Source: Psychrobacter sp. MF31
GTDB lineage: Bacteria; Pseudomonadota; Gammaproteobacteria; Pseudomonadales; Moraxellaceae
Length of the DNA: 64,000 nt
Assembly (NCBI RefSeq): GCF_012847335.1
Contig: NZ_JABBDX010000004.1
Span: forward strand, 1-64,000
Reading direction: 5' to 3'
The position numbers and the translations under genes are program-made. Shown here piece by piece: positions 18,513-29,485 of the stretch (its first letter is position 1; every line of letters starts with the position of its first letter). The notes below the pieces were generated by a model. That model did no database searches, was not told the origin of the DNA, and saw only the letters and a list, made by a program, of their open reading frames with translations.

Positions 18513-19040
18513 ATGAAAAGTATAAAATTACTTGTTTCACTTCTTCTATTGAATGCTAGTTTAGCATCGGCTGCTTATGAGCCTCTTTTAGATGGTGCTG
18601 TTTACGATACACAATACGATAGGCTAACAGATTCAACTAATAAGTGGGTTATTATATCTTCTATGAATCATGAGGATGTAGGCTACGCATATAAAAAACA
18701 ATATTTAATTTTAGGCTTATTCAATAGTTCAAATGGTAAATATTTAATAGATGGCATAAACATACTACCAACAAGTGAAAATAAGTATGTTTTTACATTA
18801 GATCCTTGCTTTGACTACTGTGAAATTACTTTTAGGTTTGGTGATAACAAACCAAAACGCTACAAATTTCGTTCTGACACAGATAATTCTTACTCCCTCC
18901 AAAGCTCGCAAGTACAAGATTTTGTTAAAGATATAAAAACATCTAAATCTGTTTATACTAGGGTACACAGTATACTTTCAGGTTCAGTAGATTATGAATT
19001 TGATTTAAGTGATATTGATTTTAATAAGTTAAGGTTTTAG
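18513..19040 (+). CDS. Small exported protein of unknown function
   Basis: 175 residues from ATG at 18513. An in-frame start at 18417 would translate REP-like copy 3 and is rejected. The true N-terminus is a signal peptide, MKSIKLLVSLLLLNASLASA, with cleavage after ASA. The mature part has one close cysteine pair (DPCFDYCEITF) and otherwise polar, beta-rich sequence, ending in a short acidic tail. No family was recognised. AT-rich. It is bracketed by palindrome copies 3 and 4, which suggests a REP-flanked insertion or a recombination-prone block. Confidence 0.65.
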   Translation: MKSIKLLVSLLLLNASLASAAYEPLLDGAVYDTQYDRLTDSTNKWVIISSMNHEDVGYAYKKQYLILGLFNSSNGKYLIDGINILPTSENKYVFTLDPCFDYCEITFRFGDNKPKRYKFRSDTDNSYSLQSSQVQDFVKDIKTSKSVYTRVHSILSGSVDYEFDLSDIDFNKLRF

Positions 19041-19052
19041 ATTGAGTAAGCG

Positions 19053-19087
19053 TAGAGTGGGTTAGCGATAGCGTAACCCATCCTACA
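19053..19087. repeat. REP-like palindrome, copy 4
   Basis: GTAGAGTGGGTTAGCGATAG followed by CGTAACCCATCCTAC. The arms GTAG..TGGGTTA and TAACCCA..CTAC pair almost perfectly. It is the best preserved copy and lies between the small exported-protein gene and the 3' end of fadH. Confidence 0.8.
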
Positions 19088-19104
19088 ACTACCTTTCAAA
19101 GCCC

Positions 19105-21303
<2,199 letters not shown>

Positions 21304-21544
21304 CTATATATATGATAGCTATCGTAGCATACCAACTTTTGCGCAAGCCATGAGGCTTTGCGACTGATGAGTGGTCGCAATTTTTAATAAGATAACACTT
21401 CAATTAATTTTTACTGAATTTTTTAAAATGAGAATTTACTTATTAATTTAAGCGCATTTTTACGGAACTCTTATAATAATTTTGACAACTTTCGGGCATG
21501 ATTGAGCGATAAGGACAATTTTAATCATGATAAAGGACGATCAA

Positions 21545-23197
21545 ATGACCGATTTTCATACCGGACTTGGCAAGACGCCGGCTAATTTTCAACCGCTCAC
21601 CCCGATTGATTTTTTAATCCGCAGCGCTCAGGTTTACCCTGATAAGACCGCCATTATTTACGATGATTTGACCCACAATAAGTTAACCCAATCTTGGCAA
21701 GACACCTTTACCCGCTGTCGGCAATTAAGCGATGGACTTCGAAAGCTTGGCATCGATAAAAACGACACGGTTGCGGTGATGATGCCAAACGTTCCGGCGA
21801 TGGTCGAGAGCGCGTTTGGCATTCCGATGTCAGGCGGCGTGCTTTGTACGCTGAACACGCGACTTGATATCAACGCGCTGTGTTTTTGCTTGCAGCATTC
21901 AGAAGCTAAAGTGCTGATTTTGGACAGTGAATTTGCCGAGTTAGCCGAAATTATTATCGAGACTTTTCCGGATTTAATCTTGATTCACGCCACCGACAGC
22001 GCGATTGAGGTGCCAAGTTTTGGCGTGATGAGCTATGAGGAATTGCTGGCAAGCTCAGATAATTTGGACAATTGGGAGCGCCCCGAGGACGAATGGGACG
22101 CCATTTCGCTTAATTACACTTCTGGTACGACGGGAACGCCAAAAGGTGTCGTTTATCACCATCGCGGCGCGGCGCTCAATGCGGTGTCCAACATTTTAGA
22201 TTGGGACATACCCAAGCACGCAAGCTACCTTTGGACATTGCCACTGTTTCATTGTAACGGTTGGAGCTTTCCTTGGACGGTTGCCGAGCGCGCAGGCGTC
22301 AACGTTTGCCTTCGCAGTATCGATGCCGATTTGATTTTGACCTTGATTGCCAAGCATGGCGTGACTCATTATTGCGCGGCTCCCGTGGTTCACAATTTGA
22401 TTGCCAACGGTAAAGATGCGCTCAAATCTGCCATCAGCCACACCGTCAAAGGTTGGGTTGCCGGAGCGCCGCCTTCAACAACGATGCTTGAAAAAATGGA
22501 AGCGATGGGCTTTGACATCACCCACGTTTATGGCTTGACCGAAGTTTACGGTCCCGTCACCATTTGCGCCGAACAAGACGATTGGGCAAATCTCGACATT
22601 GCTGAGCGCGCTCAAAAAAAATCACGCCAAGGGATGCCCTCGCATTTGATGACCGGATTTGACGTATTTAAACAAGGGACGAATGAACCCGTTGCCGCCG
22701 ATGGCGCCGAGATTGGCGAGCTGGTGCTACAAGGCAATATGGTGATGAAAGGCTATTTAAAAAGTCGCAAAGCCACCGAAGACGCATTAAAAGGCGGCTG
22801 GTTTCGAACGGGCGATTTGGGCGTAAAATTCCCCGACGGCTACATCAAAATCAGCGACCGCTTAAAGGACATTATCATTTCAGGTGGCGAGAACATCTCA
22901 AGCATAGAGGTTGAAAATGTTTTATATAAACTGCCCGCCATTGAAAGCTGCGCCGTCGTTGCCGCTCCTGATGACAAATGGGGCGAGATTCCGATTGCCT
23001 TTATTGAGATTTATGACGGCAGCACCTTGACTCGTGACGAGGTTATCAGCCATTGCCGAGCGCATTTAGCCGGGTTTAAAGTGCCAAAACACATCATTTT
23101 TACCCAAATCCCGAAAACCAGTACCGGAAAAGTGCAAAAGTTTGAACTGCGCCAAGCAGCAAAATCATTGGCTCATGAAACGCCAAAAGTTAAATGA
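21545..23197 (+). CDS. Acyl-CoA synthetase (AMP-forming), medium/long-chain type
   Basis: 550 residues from ATG 21545, seven bases after AAGGA; an ATG at 21527 is possible but less well spaced. ANL superfamily motifs: NYTSGTTGTPKGVVYHHRGA (about 194-213), LPLFHCNGW, VYGLTEVYGP, FRTGDLGVKFPDGYIKISDR, DIIISGGENISSIEVE, and the catalytic lysine in PKTSTGKVQK near the C-terminus. It resembles the FadD-like group that includes methylmercaptopropionyl-CoA ligases; the acyl chain cannot be read from sequence. Divergent from fadH across about 290 bases, so the pair probably serves beta-oxidation. Confidence 0.9.
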   Translation: MTDFHTGLGKTPANFQPLTPIDFLIRSAQVYPDKTAIIYDDLTHNKLTQSWQDTFTRCRQLSDGLRKLGIDKNDTVAVMMPNVPAMVESAFGIPMSGGVLCTLNTRLDINALCFCLQHSEAKVLILDSEFAELAEIIIETFPDLILIHATDSAIEVPSFGVMSYEELLASSDNLDNWERPEDEWDAISLNYTSGTTGTPKGVVYHHRGAALNAVSNILDWDIPKHASYLWTLPLFHCNGWSFPWTVAERAGVNVCLRSIDADLILTLIAKHGVTHYCAAPVVHNLIANGKDALKSAISHTVKGWVAGAPPSTTMLEKMEAMGFDITHVYGLTEVYGPVTICAEQDDWANLDIAERAQKKSRQGMPSHLMTGFDVFKQGTNEPVAADGAEIGELVLQGNMVMKGYLKSRKATEDALKGGWFRTGDLGVKFPDGYIKISDRLKDIIISGGENISSIEVENVLYKLPAIESCAVVAAPDDKWGEIPIAFIEIYDGSTLTRDEVISHCRAHLAGFKVPKHIIFTQIPKTSTGKVQKFELRQAAKSLAHETPKVK

Positions 23198-23218
23198 AAA
23201 GGAATTTGAAATAAAAGC

Positions 23219-23686
23219 TTAGCTAAGTTTAGGTTTAATAATCTGCTGATAAGCGATAATACCAACTACCATCGCCACTACAAAGACCAGCGCTTGCCAT
23301 TGTCCTGTACCAAGAAGCACGAGAGCAGGCGCAGGACAAATTCCGGCGATTCCCCAACCGATACCAAATAATGCTGCGCCAAAGATCAGCGGTTTATCAA
23401 TCACCGTTTTGTTGGGCAAAACGATCGGCTCGCCAATTAGGTTTTTTGGATTATGCTTAGCAATATAAACGCCGACGACGGACACCATCAGCGCCCCGCC
23501 CATCACAAGCGCAAGCGAGATATCCCAAGCGCCAAACACGTTTAAAAATCCCAAGACTTTTTCCGGATTGACCATTTGCGAGAGGATTAAGCCAACGCCA
23601 AAAAGCAATCCTGAAATCAGCCCAATGCTATTTTTTAGAAAATTGCTTTTTGAAATATTATTTTTTAACAAACCATTTTTTGACAT
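23219..23686 (-). CDS. YeeE/YedE-type half transporter, second subunit (DUF6691-like)
   Basis: 155-residue membrane protein with four to five hydrophobic segments. A conserved cysteine sits in GIGWGIAGICPAPALVLLG (about 110-128), the mark of the YeeE/YedE sulfur-compound transport family. It follows the other half-size member by 46 bases on the same strand; the pair together equals one full YeeE. Such pairs are often linked to sulfide or persulfide handling. Here no rhodanese or persulfide dioxygenase is next door. The Lys/Asn-rich N-terminus is cytosolic. Confidence 0.85.
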   Translation of the reverse strand: MSKNGLLKNNISKSNFLKNSIGLISGLLFGVGLILSQMVNPEKVLGFLNVFGAWDISLALVMGGALMVSVVGVYIAKHNPKNLIGEPIVLPNKTVIDKPLIFGAALFGIGWGIAGICPAPALVLLGTGQWQALVFVVAMVVGIIAYQQIIKPKLS

Positions 23687-23732
23687 AAAGTTGCCCTCGT
23701 TATTATTTTGCCAGCTATTATTTTAACAAGGA

Positions 23733-24161
23733 TTAAATCAGCCTAAAAACTTGCTGGAAAAGGGTTACCGTAATGATTCCAGTCGCCATAAAAGTGATGA
23801 CGGCTATAAGCGAACGCTTAGAAAATCGTGCCAAACCGCAAATACCATGACCGCTGGTGCAGCCTGAGCCAAGCTGCGTTCCCACCCCAACCAAAAGCCC
23901 TGCAATAATCAATAGCGGAACAGATGAGGTCACTTCAATAGTAGGCAATGGCGCAATGAGTTGATAAATCAGCGGCGAGACAATCAGCCCAAGTAAAAAC
24001 AGCACTTGCCAAGCTTCAACATTTTTAATGCGAACCACGCTTGCAGTGATGCCGCTGACTCCAGCAATACGACCAATGCCAAGCAGCAACATACTTGCCG
24101 CGGCGCCAATGACCAAACCGCCGACAAGCGATATTGGCGTGAACGATTGCCAATCAATCAT
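23733..24161 (-). CDS. YeeE/YedE-type half transporter, first subunit
   Basis: 142-residue membrane protein with four hydrophobic segments. The family core VGVGTQLGSGCTSGHGICGLARFS (about 90-113) includes two cysteines believed from full-length YeeE to relay thiosulfate or related sulfur anions. First gene of a two-gene operon. The upstream spacer (24162-24230) is almost pure A+T and contains imperfect AT-rich palindromes, which is where a sulfide-responsive regulator of the BigR/ArsR type could bind; this last point is inference. Confidence 0.85.
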   Translation of the reverse strand: MIDWQSFTPISLVGGLVIGAAASMLLLGIGRIAGVSGITASVVRIKNVEAWQVLFLLGLIVSPLIYQLIAPLPTIEVTSSVPLLIIAGLLVGVGTQLGSGCTSGHGICGLARFSKRSLIAVITFMATGIITVTLFQQVFRLI

Positions 24162-24223
24162 TTTCTCATGTCCTCTATTTTAATTAATTAAATTATAATA
24201 TATTAATTTATATAATAAAAGCC

Positions 24224-24262
24224 TAAAAAAATACCAAGCCCAAAGTTTTGAGCTTGGTATGC
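24224..24262 (-). terminator. Terminator of the class V aminotransferase gene
   Basis: ATACCAAGC (24231-24239) pairs with 24252-24260 in a perfect 9-bp stem. On the minus strand it is followed by a run of T. It separates the aminotransferase gene from the transporter pair. Confidence 0.85.
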
Positions 24263-24293
24263 TAATGTAGCGTTTTAGCTAAGCACTATCGGT

Positions 24294-25445
24294 TTAAGCA
24301 GAAGCGGCATCTTTAGCAAGCACTTGATCAAGCGCTTTTTCAAAGCGAGCAACCGCGCCATCAACGTCAGTCAATTTATCAAGACCGAAAAGTCCTAGAC
24401 GGAAAGTTTTAAAGCTGGCAGGCTCATCACACTTAAGTGGCACGCCAGCGGCGATTTGCAATCCAAGCTCAGCAAAGGCAGTGCCTTTGTGCATGTCGTC
24501 ACGATCAGTGTAGCTCACCACAACGCCTGGGGCTTTAAAGCCTTCAGCAGCAACGCTTTCGATACCACGGCTTTCAAGAACGGCGCGAACTTTATTACCA
24601 AGCTCCCACTGAGCATCACAAAGCTTGTCAAGACCGATCTCTTTTGACTCATCGATGGTGTCGCGGAACTGACGTAAGCTGTCCGTTGGCATGGTGGTAT
24701 GGTACGCATGACCGCCATTTTCATAAGCGCGCATGACGTTGAGCCACTGTTTTAAGTCAAAGCTAAAGCAGTTAGATTCGGTGCTGTCCACTTTGGCAAC
24801 GGCTTTTTCGCTGAGCATCACAAGTCCTGCACCAGGCGTGCTGCTCCAGCCTTTTTGTGGGGCGCTGATCAACACGTCAATGCCCAATTTTTTCATGTCA
24901 AGCCAGATGCAGCCTGACGCGATGCAGTCGATGACCAAAAGACCGCCAACGCTATGAACGGCGTCTGCAAGCTGTTTGATATAGTCTTCAGGCAAAATGA
25001 TGCCGGCTGAGGTTTCAACATGCGGAGCAAATACGATCGCAGGCTTGGCTTCTTTGATTTTAGCAACGGCTTTTTCGATCGCAACGGGTGCAAATGGCTC
25101 AGGGCGGTCTTCGTCGTCTTCGCGATCAGCTGCCAAAACGATTGACGATTTAGCAAATTTGCCTTGCTCTAAGATTTGCGTCCAGCGGTAGCTAAACCAG
25201 CCGTTACGGATGATCAGGCAATCTTCGTTTTGTGCCAATTGACGGGCAACCGCTTCCATGCCATAAGTTCCTGATCCTGGAAGGATAGCCACGGCGTCAG
25301 CGTTATAAACGGCTTTTAGATCGCGAGATAAGTCGTTCATAACTTTTTGAAACACTTTGGACATGTGGTTTAACGCACGGTCGGTATAAACCACTGAATA
25401 CTCTAGTAAGCCTTCTGGGTCAATGTCTTGACGTAATGCAGGCAT
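24294..25445 (-). CDS. Class V aminotransferase (alanine--glyoxylate type)
   Basis: 383 residues, fold type I PLP enzyme. The PLP lysine is in LISAPQKGWSSTPGAGLVML (about 194-213); the aspartate partner is in GGLLVIDCIASGCIWLDM. LPGSGTYGMEAVARQL near the N-terminus fits the phosphate cup. The overall pattern resembles alanine:glyoxylate/serine:pyruvate and related aminotransferases, but the amino donor cannot be fixed. A strong GGAGT site precedes the start. A palindrome at 25488-25511 about 45 bases upstream may control it. Single-gene unit with its own terminator. Confidence 0.85.
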   Translation of the reverse strand: MPALRQDIDPEGLLEYSVVYTDRALNHMSKVFQKVMNDLSRDLKAVYNADAVAILPGSGTYGMEAVARQLAQNEDCLIIRNGWFSYRWTQILEQGKFAKSSIVLAADREDDEDRPEPFAPVAIEKAVAKIKEAKPAIVFAPHVETSAGIILPEDYIKQLADAVHSVGGLLVIDCIASGCIWLDMKKLGIDVLISAPQKGWSSTPGAGLVMLSEKAVAKVDSTESNCFSFDLKQWLNVMRAYENGGHAYHTTMPTDSLRQFRDTIDESKEIGLDKLCDAQWELGNKVRAVLESRGIESVAAEGFKAPGVVVSYTDRDDMHKGTAFAELGLQIAAGVPLKCDEPASFKTFRLGLFGLDKLTDVDGAVARFEKALDQVLAKDAASA

Positions 25446-25839
25446 GAGACACTCCTTGTTTGTTGTTTGAGTTAATTACAAAAAAAGATATAACCGAAAT
25501 TTTGGCTATATGGGATGGTCAAAAGTCAATTTATTCCTAAAAAAGCGCAAAGCGTTGCCGCGAATGGATAAATTGCAATTAAAATAGAGGTTAACGATAT
25601 GGCGCTTTTATCCTGCGCTATTGTCGTTATAAAAGGTATGACGCTATGATGATCAGCAGGCTTTGTAAGTTCTTGGTCAAGAAGTCAAGCTTGGGCAAGC
25701 GATTCGATTGATGCTGCTTAGGCGCTCAGCGGATATTAAGGAGCGCTCGGGCTACTGATGTGTATCATGAGGCTTAATACTACCACCGATTATTAGGCTT
25801 GACAATGGTTTGTTGACCTCAAAATGGCATATTGTTGGC
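25446..25839. other. Spacer between hemA and the class V aminotransferase
   Basis: 394 bases. Apart from the palindrome at 25488-25511 I recognise no gene, repeat or RNA. No convincing terminator for hemA was seen. Confidence 0.4.
25488..25511. promoter_or_regulatory. Candidate operator upstream of the class V aminotransferase
   Basis: Inverted repeat ATATAACCGAAA / TTTTGGCTATAT; the 12-base arms match at 10 positions around a central axis. It lies 43-66 bases before the aminotransferase start, a normal operator position. The binding protein is unknown. Confidence 0.4.
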
Positions 25840-27135
25840 TTATTTGGGCTTTCGATAAGCGTCTTGTAGCCCTGACACCACAAAATCAAGCAATTCACTG
25901 TCACCTTCACGAGCCGCTTTTCGCATGAGCTTTGATGGCGCATGCCCAAGCGTTTGGGTTAAGCGCCGCGACAGCTCAGTGATGACGTCCTCTGCGCTTG
26001 CCTCTTCTGATTCAAGCTTTGATAAGGCGTCTGAAAGCAGCACAGCCACTTGGTTTTGCGTTCGTGAGCGATACGCTTGGATATCTCGCCCCACTTGGCG
26101 AACTTGAAATCGCCGCTCCATTTCAACGACCAGCTGGCTCACTAATAGCTCAGCATCAACGGCAGCTTGTCGCCGCTGTTCTAAATTACCCGCGATCACA
26201 TGCTGCAAGTCATCAACGGAATATAAATAAATGTCATCCATTCGCCCGATATCGGGATCGATATCGCGCGGCACTGCCAAATCGATCATGAGCATGGGCT
26301 GATAGCGGCGACGTTTTAGCGCAGCAACTGTCATGGTTTTATTGACTAACATATTCATACTGCCGCTACAGCTGCTGACAATATCGGCTTGACTAAGAAT
26401 AGTATCAAGCTCGGTGAGCGGATAAACCTCAACAACGCGATTGGGCGATCGAAGCTCGCTTGCTAAAGCATGGGCGCGCTCGGGGCTGCGGTTACAGATG
26501 ATCACTCGACCAACCCCAAGCCCTGCAATGTGGGTCGCCACCAAGCGGTTCATCTCGCCTGCCGCCACCACCAACAGCGTTCGCTTGGCAATGTCATCAA
26601 AAATTTGGGTGACCAATTTGGCAGCAGCAAAGCCAAGCGATACCGCCTGAGCGCCCACTTGGGTTTCGCTGCGGACGCGCTTTGCCGCCGCAAAAACTTG
26701 ATCAACGACCCAAGACAGCTGACTGCTAAGCGACTGCTGTGACTGCGCCAATTGCACCGATTGCTTAATTTGACCTAAAATTTGCGGCTCACCCAAAATC
26801 ATGGAATCAAGCCCTGATGCCACTCGCAGCCAGTGGGTCAGGGCGTGCGAGTTTTGATGGACATAAAGGTACGGCGCAATCTCACTGAGCGCAATATTTT
26901 TAAAATCAGCAAGCCAAATTTTAATGGCATCAATACCACCTGATGGCAACGCGTCATTTTGTGGGAGCAGCGCATAAATCTCGGTTCGGTTGCAGGTTGA
27001 CACAATCACACAGCCATCGCTTAATACTTTAAGCTGCCTTAACGCTGCCGTCAGATCATCACCCACAAACGCCAAGCGCTCACGCAAAGCGACTGGTGCG
27101 GTTTTGTGATTAACCCCGATGACCACTAATCTCAT
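25840..27135 (-). CDS. hemA: Glutamyl-tRNA reductase
   Basis: 431 residues from ATG 27133-27135, which gives the standard N-terminus MRLVVIGVNHKTAP; a start at 27180 would add 15 non-homologous residues. First committed step of C5-pathway tetrapyrrole synthesis: Glu-tRNA to glutamate-1-semialdehyde with NADPH. The catalytic cysteine is Cys48 in VSTCNRTE. The NADPH-binding site reads VVAAGEMNRLV, where the family usually has GAGEM, so the first glycine is alanine here. The C-terminal dimerisation domain is present. Its product goes to HemL, encoded at 43.9 kb. It has a clear promoter at 27315-27343 and a leader of about 170 nt. Confidence 0.95.
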   Translation of the reverse strand: MRLVVIGVNHKTAPVALRERLAFVGDDLTAALRQLKVLSDGCVIVSTCNRTEIYALLPQNDALPSGGIDAIKIWLADFKNIALSEIAPYLYVHQNSHALTHWLRVASGLDSMILGEPQILGQIKQSVQLAQSQQSLSSQLSWVVDQVFAAAKRVRSETQVGAQAVSLGFAAAKLVTQIFDDIAKRTLLVVAAGEMNRLVATHIAGLGVGRVIICNRSPERAHALASELRSPNRVVEVYPLTELDTILSQADIVSSCSGSMNMLVNKTMTVAALKRRRYQPMLMIDLAVPRDIDPDIGRMDDIYLYSVDDLQHVIAGNLEQRRQAAVDAELLVSQLVVEMERRFQVRQVGRDIQAYRSRTQNQVAVLLSDALSKLESEEASAEDVITELSRRLTQTLGHAPSKLMRKAAREGDSELLDFVVSGLQDAYRKPK

Positions 27136-27314
27136 GATTGACAAACCATAGCGACAACACCAAGTCCAAACTTGGCTCAAAAAGCAGTATTAAGCTTGAT
27201 TGCGATAGATGTGACAGCAAGCTCAAGCAACTGCGGCGTTTTAGATTGAATATCGAACCATCCTTGCAGAATTTTTACCAAGACTCCCTTGGATGGCTAA
27301 TTATCAAGCCCGAT

Positions 27315-27343
27315 ATTATAGCATTGTTCGCCTGATTGGTTAA
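27315..27343 (-). promoter_or_regulatory. hemA promoter
   Basis: On the minus strand: -35 TTAACC, 17-base spacer, -10 TATAAT preceded by TGC (extended -10). Transcription would start near 27307 and leave about 170 nt before the hemA ATG. Confidence 0.65.
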
Positions 27344-27497
27344 TACTGCAATCAAGTAAGTCAAGTTAAGTGGTTCAGTACAAAGCTTTTTTGGTAACAC
27401 TTATTTTTGAGCCGCGCCCAATTGACAAATAAAAATCCCTAAAGCCAATCGTCAAAACAATCTCTACAAAACAGCGCGCGATGTAACATGAGTACCC

Positions 27498-27527
27498 TTG
27501 TTTCAGCAAATCTTTGCCTTTTATAAT
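27498..27527 (+). promoter_or_regulatory. Promoter of the TPR-lolB-ispE region
   Basis: -35 TTGTTT (27498-27503), 18-base spacer, -10 TATAAT (27522-27527), followed by AGGGCG. Together with the leftward hemA promoter it explains most of the 481-base spacer 27136-27616, in which I see no gene. Confidence 0.6.
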
Positions 27528-27616
27528 AGGGCGAAACTATTTCGTTGTTAATTTTAATTTGTTTTAAGCTGACTGTTTAACGCTTCAAATCTATTGATAA
27601 GTGATGACCTCGCCTT

Positions 27617-29485
27617 ATGATCTTTTTTGATCTGTCTCCCCTCTTATTTTGCCAAGCTTCCAAATCAAAGCGGTCATCTTTATGTCAGGCTTTGTTTGCT
27701 TATATTTGGCGAGGGCAGCAGCTGATCTTACTTGCCGCAGTTTGTAGCGCTCAAGCGATTGCAGCCGCGCCGATCACAGCGGTGACGCCGCAAAATGACA
27801 ATGTGGTTAGTTCTGATTTGTCAAGCAGTACCTCAAAAGGCAGTACAAAAAATTTAAATTCAGCGCCTTTAGCCTCAAGCCTTCCTTTAACTATGGAAAG
27901 CCCAAGCCTTTATGCGCTTCTTGATGCCGAATTTGCCGCGGATCGGGGCGATATGCCGCGAGCGCTGAGCATTTACAAACATGAAGCCTTTAAAAAAGAC
28001 GCCACTGCCGTTTTTGAGCGCGCCCTTGGCTTATCCATTGCTGCTGAAAGTCCAAACCGATCGCTCAGCTTTGCCAAGCGCTGGCAATCTGATAATCCTG
28101 ACCACGTTCCAGCTTGGTTTTATGTTGCTCATTTGGCGCTTAAAGCTCATGATTACCGTTTGGCAGGATCAACCTTAAACCGAATTTTACGCTACGATCC
28201 GCGCGCCGACTTAAGCGAGATTTTAATTGGCATTTATCCCAATGACATTAATGACCAACGCGAGTTGCTTGCCGCTTTAGCGCCCATTGACAGCACCCAA
28301 AATGCATCGCTTTCGGTATTAAAAGCGGGGCTTTTATATCAATTTAATGAGCCTCAAGAGGCGTTGGTTCATATCAACCGCGCTTTATCACAAGAGCCGG
28401 ATTATGTGCCGTTTATCACCTTAAAAGCTGACATTTTACGTAAAATTGAGTCAGAAGACGCCGTTGCCAAATTCATTAGCCAAGCAAGGCTGCGAATTCC
28501 GGGGAGTAAGAGTTTATATTTATACGAAATTCGCTATTTGCTTGATTTAAAGCGCAATTTAGAGGCACAAAATCTGCTGCTTGAGGCGCAAAACCGTTTT
28601 GATAACGATCCTGAAATCACGCTTCTTGCTGCGCTGGTCAGCCTTGATATTGAAGATTATAAATCGGCGGACAAACTGCTGAATATCTTGGCAAAAAGCC
28701 CAAAATATTTAAACCAAGCTTATTATTATTTAGGCATTAGCGCCGAGCGGCAGCAGCGATTTGAGCAAGCCAAATATTATTTAAATGGCGTGATGCAAGA
28801 GGACTTGGTGCTTGCTGCTCGTGAAAAAGTGGTGGCGCTTGAGCTGATTGATGACAATGTGGAGGGCGCGCTTGCCGTTTTAACCAAACTTCGCAGTCAA
28901 TTTGAAGTGTTTGCCCCCGATGCTTACGTGATGCAAGCAGATATTTTATGGCAACGCGGCGAGGATGATGAGGCTCGCCGGATTTTGACCAAAGCGGCTC
29001 GCAAATATCCGGACAGCGAAATGATTTTATTTGCGCGCGCCCAATTGCTTGATGATGTTAAAGATTATGTGGTCAAGCGCACTTTGCTCAATCATTTGCA
29101 AGCACTTGACCCTAATAACTTGGCGTATCAGCTAAGTTTTGCTCAATTATTATTAACTCATGAAAAAAATTCGGTTCAGGGGCTAGCTATTGCCAATCGC
29201 GTCATTCAAATTCGCTTTGATGATCCAAGCTATGACAATGAGTTGCACTTGCAAGCGCTCAATGTGTTGGCGGCAAATGCCCTTGCCAACCAGCAATTTG
29301 ACCAAGTGATTGAATATTTGCAAACGCCTTATGATGTCCTACCAACCTTACAATCAGGCGTTCTGCTATTGCGCGCTTATCAAGGGCTTAATGACGATGA
29401 TAAAGTTGCCGCCCTTCTTGCCGATTTGCAAAAGCGCTTCTCGTTTGGTCAGCAAAACGTTACCGACCGCGTTCAGCTTTATTAG
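27617..29485 (+). CDS. Exported tetratricopeptide-repeat protein
   Basis: 622 residues. After a long basic N-region, a hydrophobic stretch QQLILLAAVCSAQAIAAAP (about 34-52) looks like a signal peptide, followed by a Ser/Thr-rich linker and then TPR-like helix pairs through to the C-terminus (for example YKSADKLLNILAKSPKYLNQAYYYLG). A scaffold or envelope-assembly role is likely for this family; no partner is evident. A TPR gene between hemA and lolB is common in Moraxellaceae. The TAG stop (29483-29485) is built from the TA target and first G of the fold-back element that follows. Confidence 0.8.
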   Translation: MIFFDLSPLLFCQASKSKRSSLCQALFAYIWRGQQLILLAAVCSAQAIAAAPITAVTPQNDNVVSSDLSSSTSKGSTKNLNSAPLASSLPLTMESPSLYALLDAEFAADRGDMPRALSIYKHEAFKKDATAVFERALGLSIAAESPNRSLSFAKRWQSDNPDHVPAWFYVAHLALKAHDYRLAGSTLNRILRYDPRADLSEILIGIYPNDINDQRELLAALAPIDSTQNASLSVLKAGLLYQFNEPQEALVHINRALSQEPDYVPFITLKADILRKIESEDAVAKFISQARLRIPGSKSLYLYEIRYLLDLKRNLEAQNLLLEAQNRFDNDPEITLLAALVSLDIEDYKSADKLLNILAKSPKYLNQAYYYLGISAERQQRFEQAKYYLNGVMQEDLVLAAREKVVALELIDDNVEGALAVLTKLRSQFEVFAPDAYVMQADILWQRGEDDEARRILTKAARKYPDSEMILFARAQLLDDVKDYVVKRTLLNHLQALDPNNLAYQLSFAQLLLTHEKNSVQGLAIANRVIQIRFDDPSYDNELHLQALNVLAANALANQQFDQVIEYLQTPYDVLPTLQSGVLLLRAYQGLNDDDKVAALLADLQKRFSFGQQNVTDRVQLY

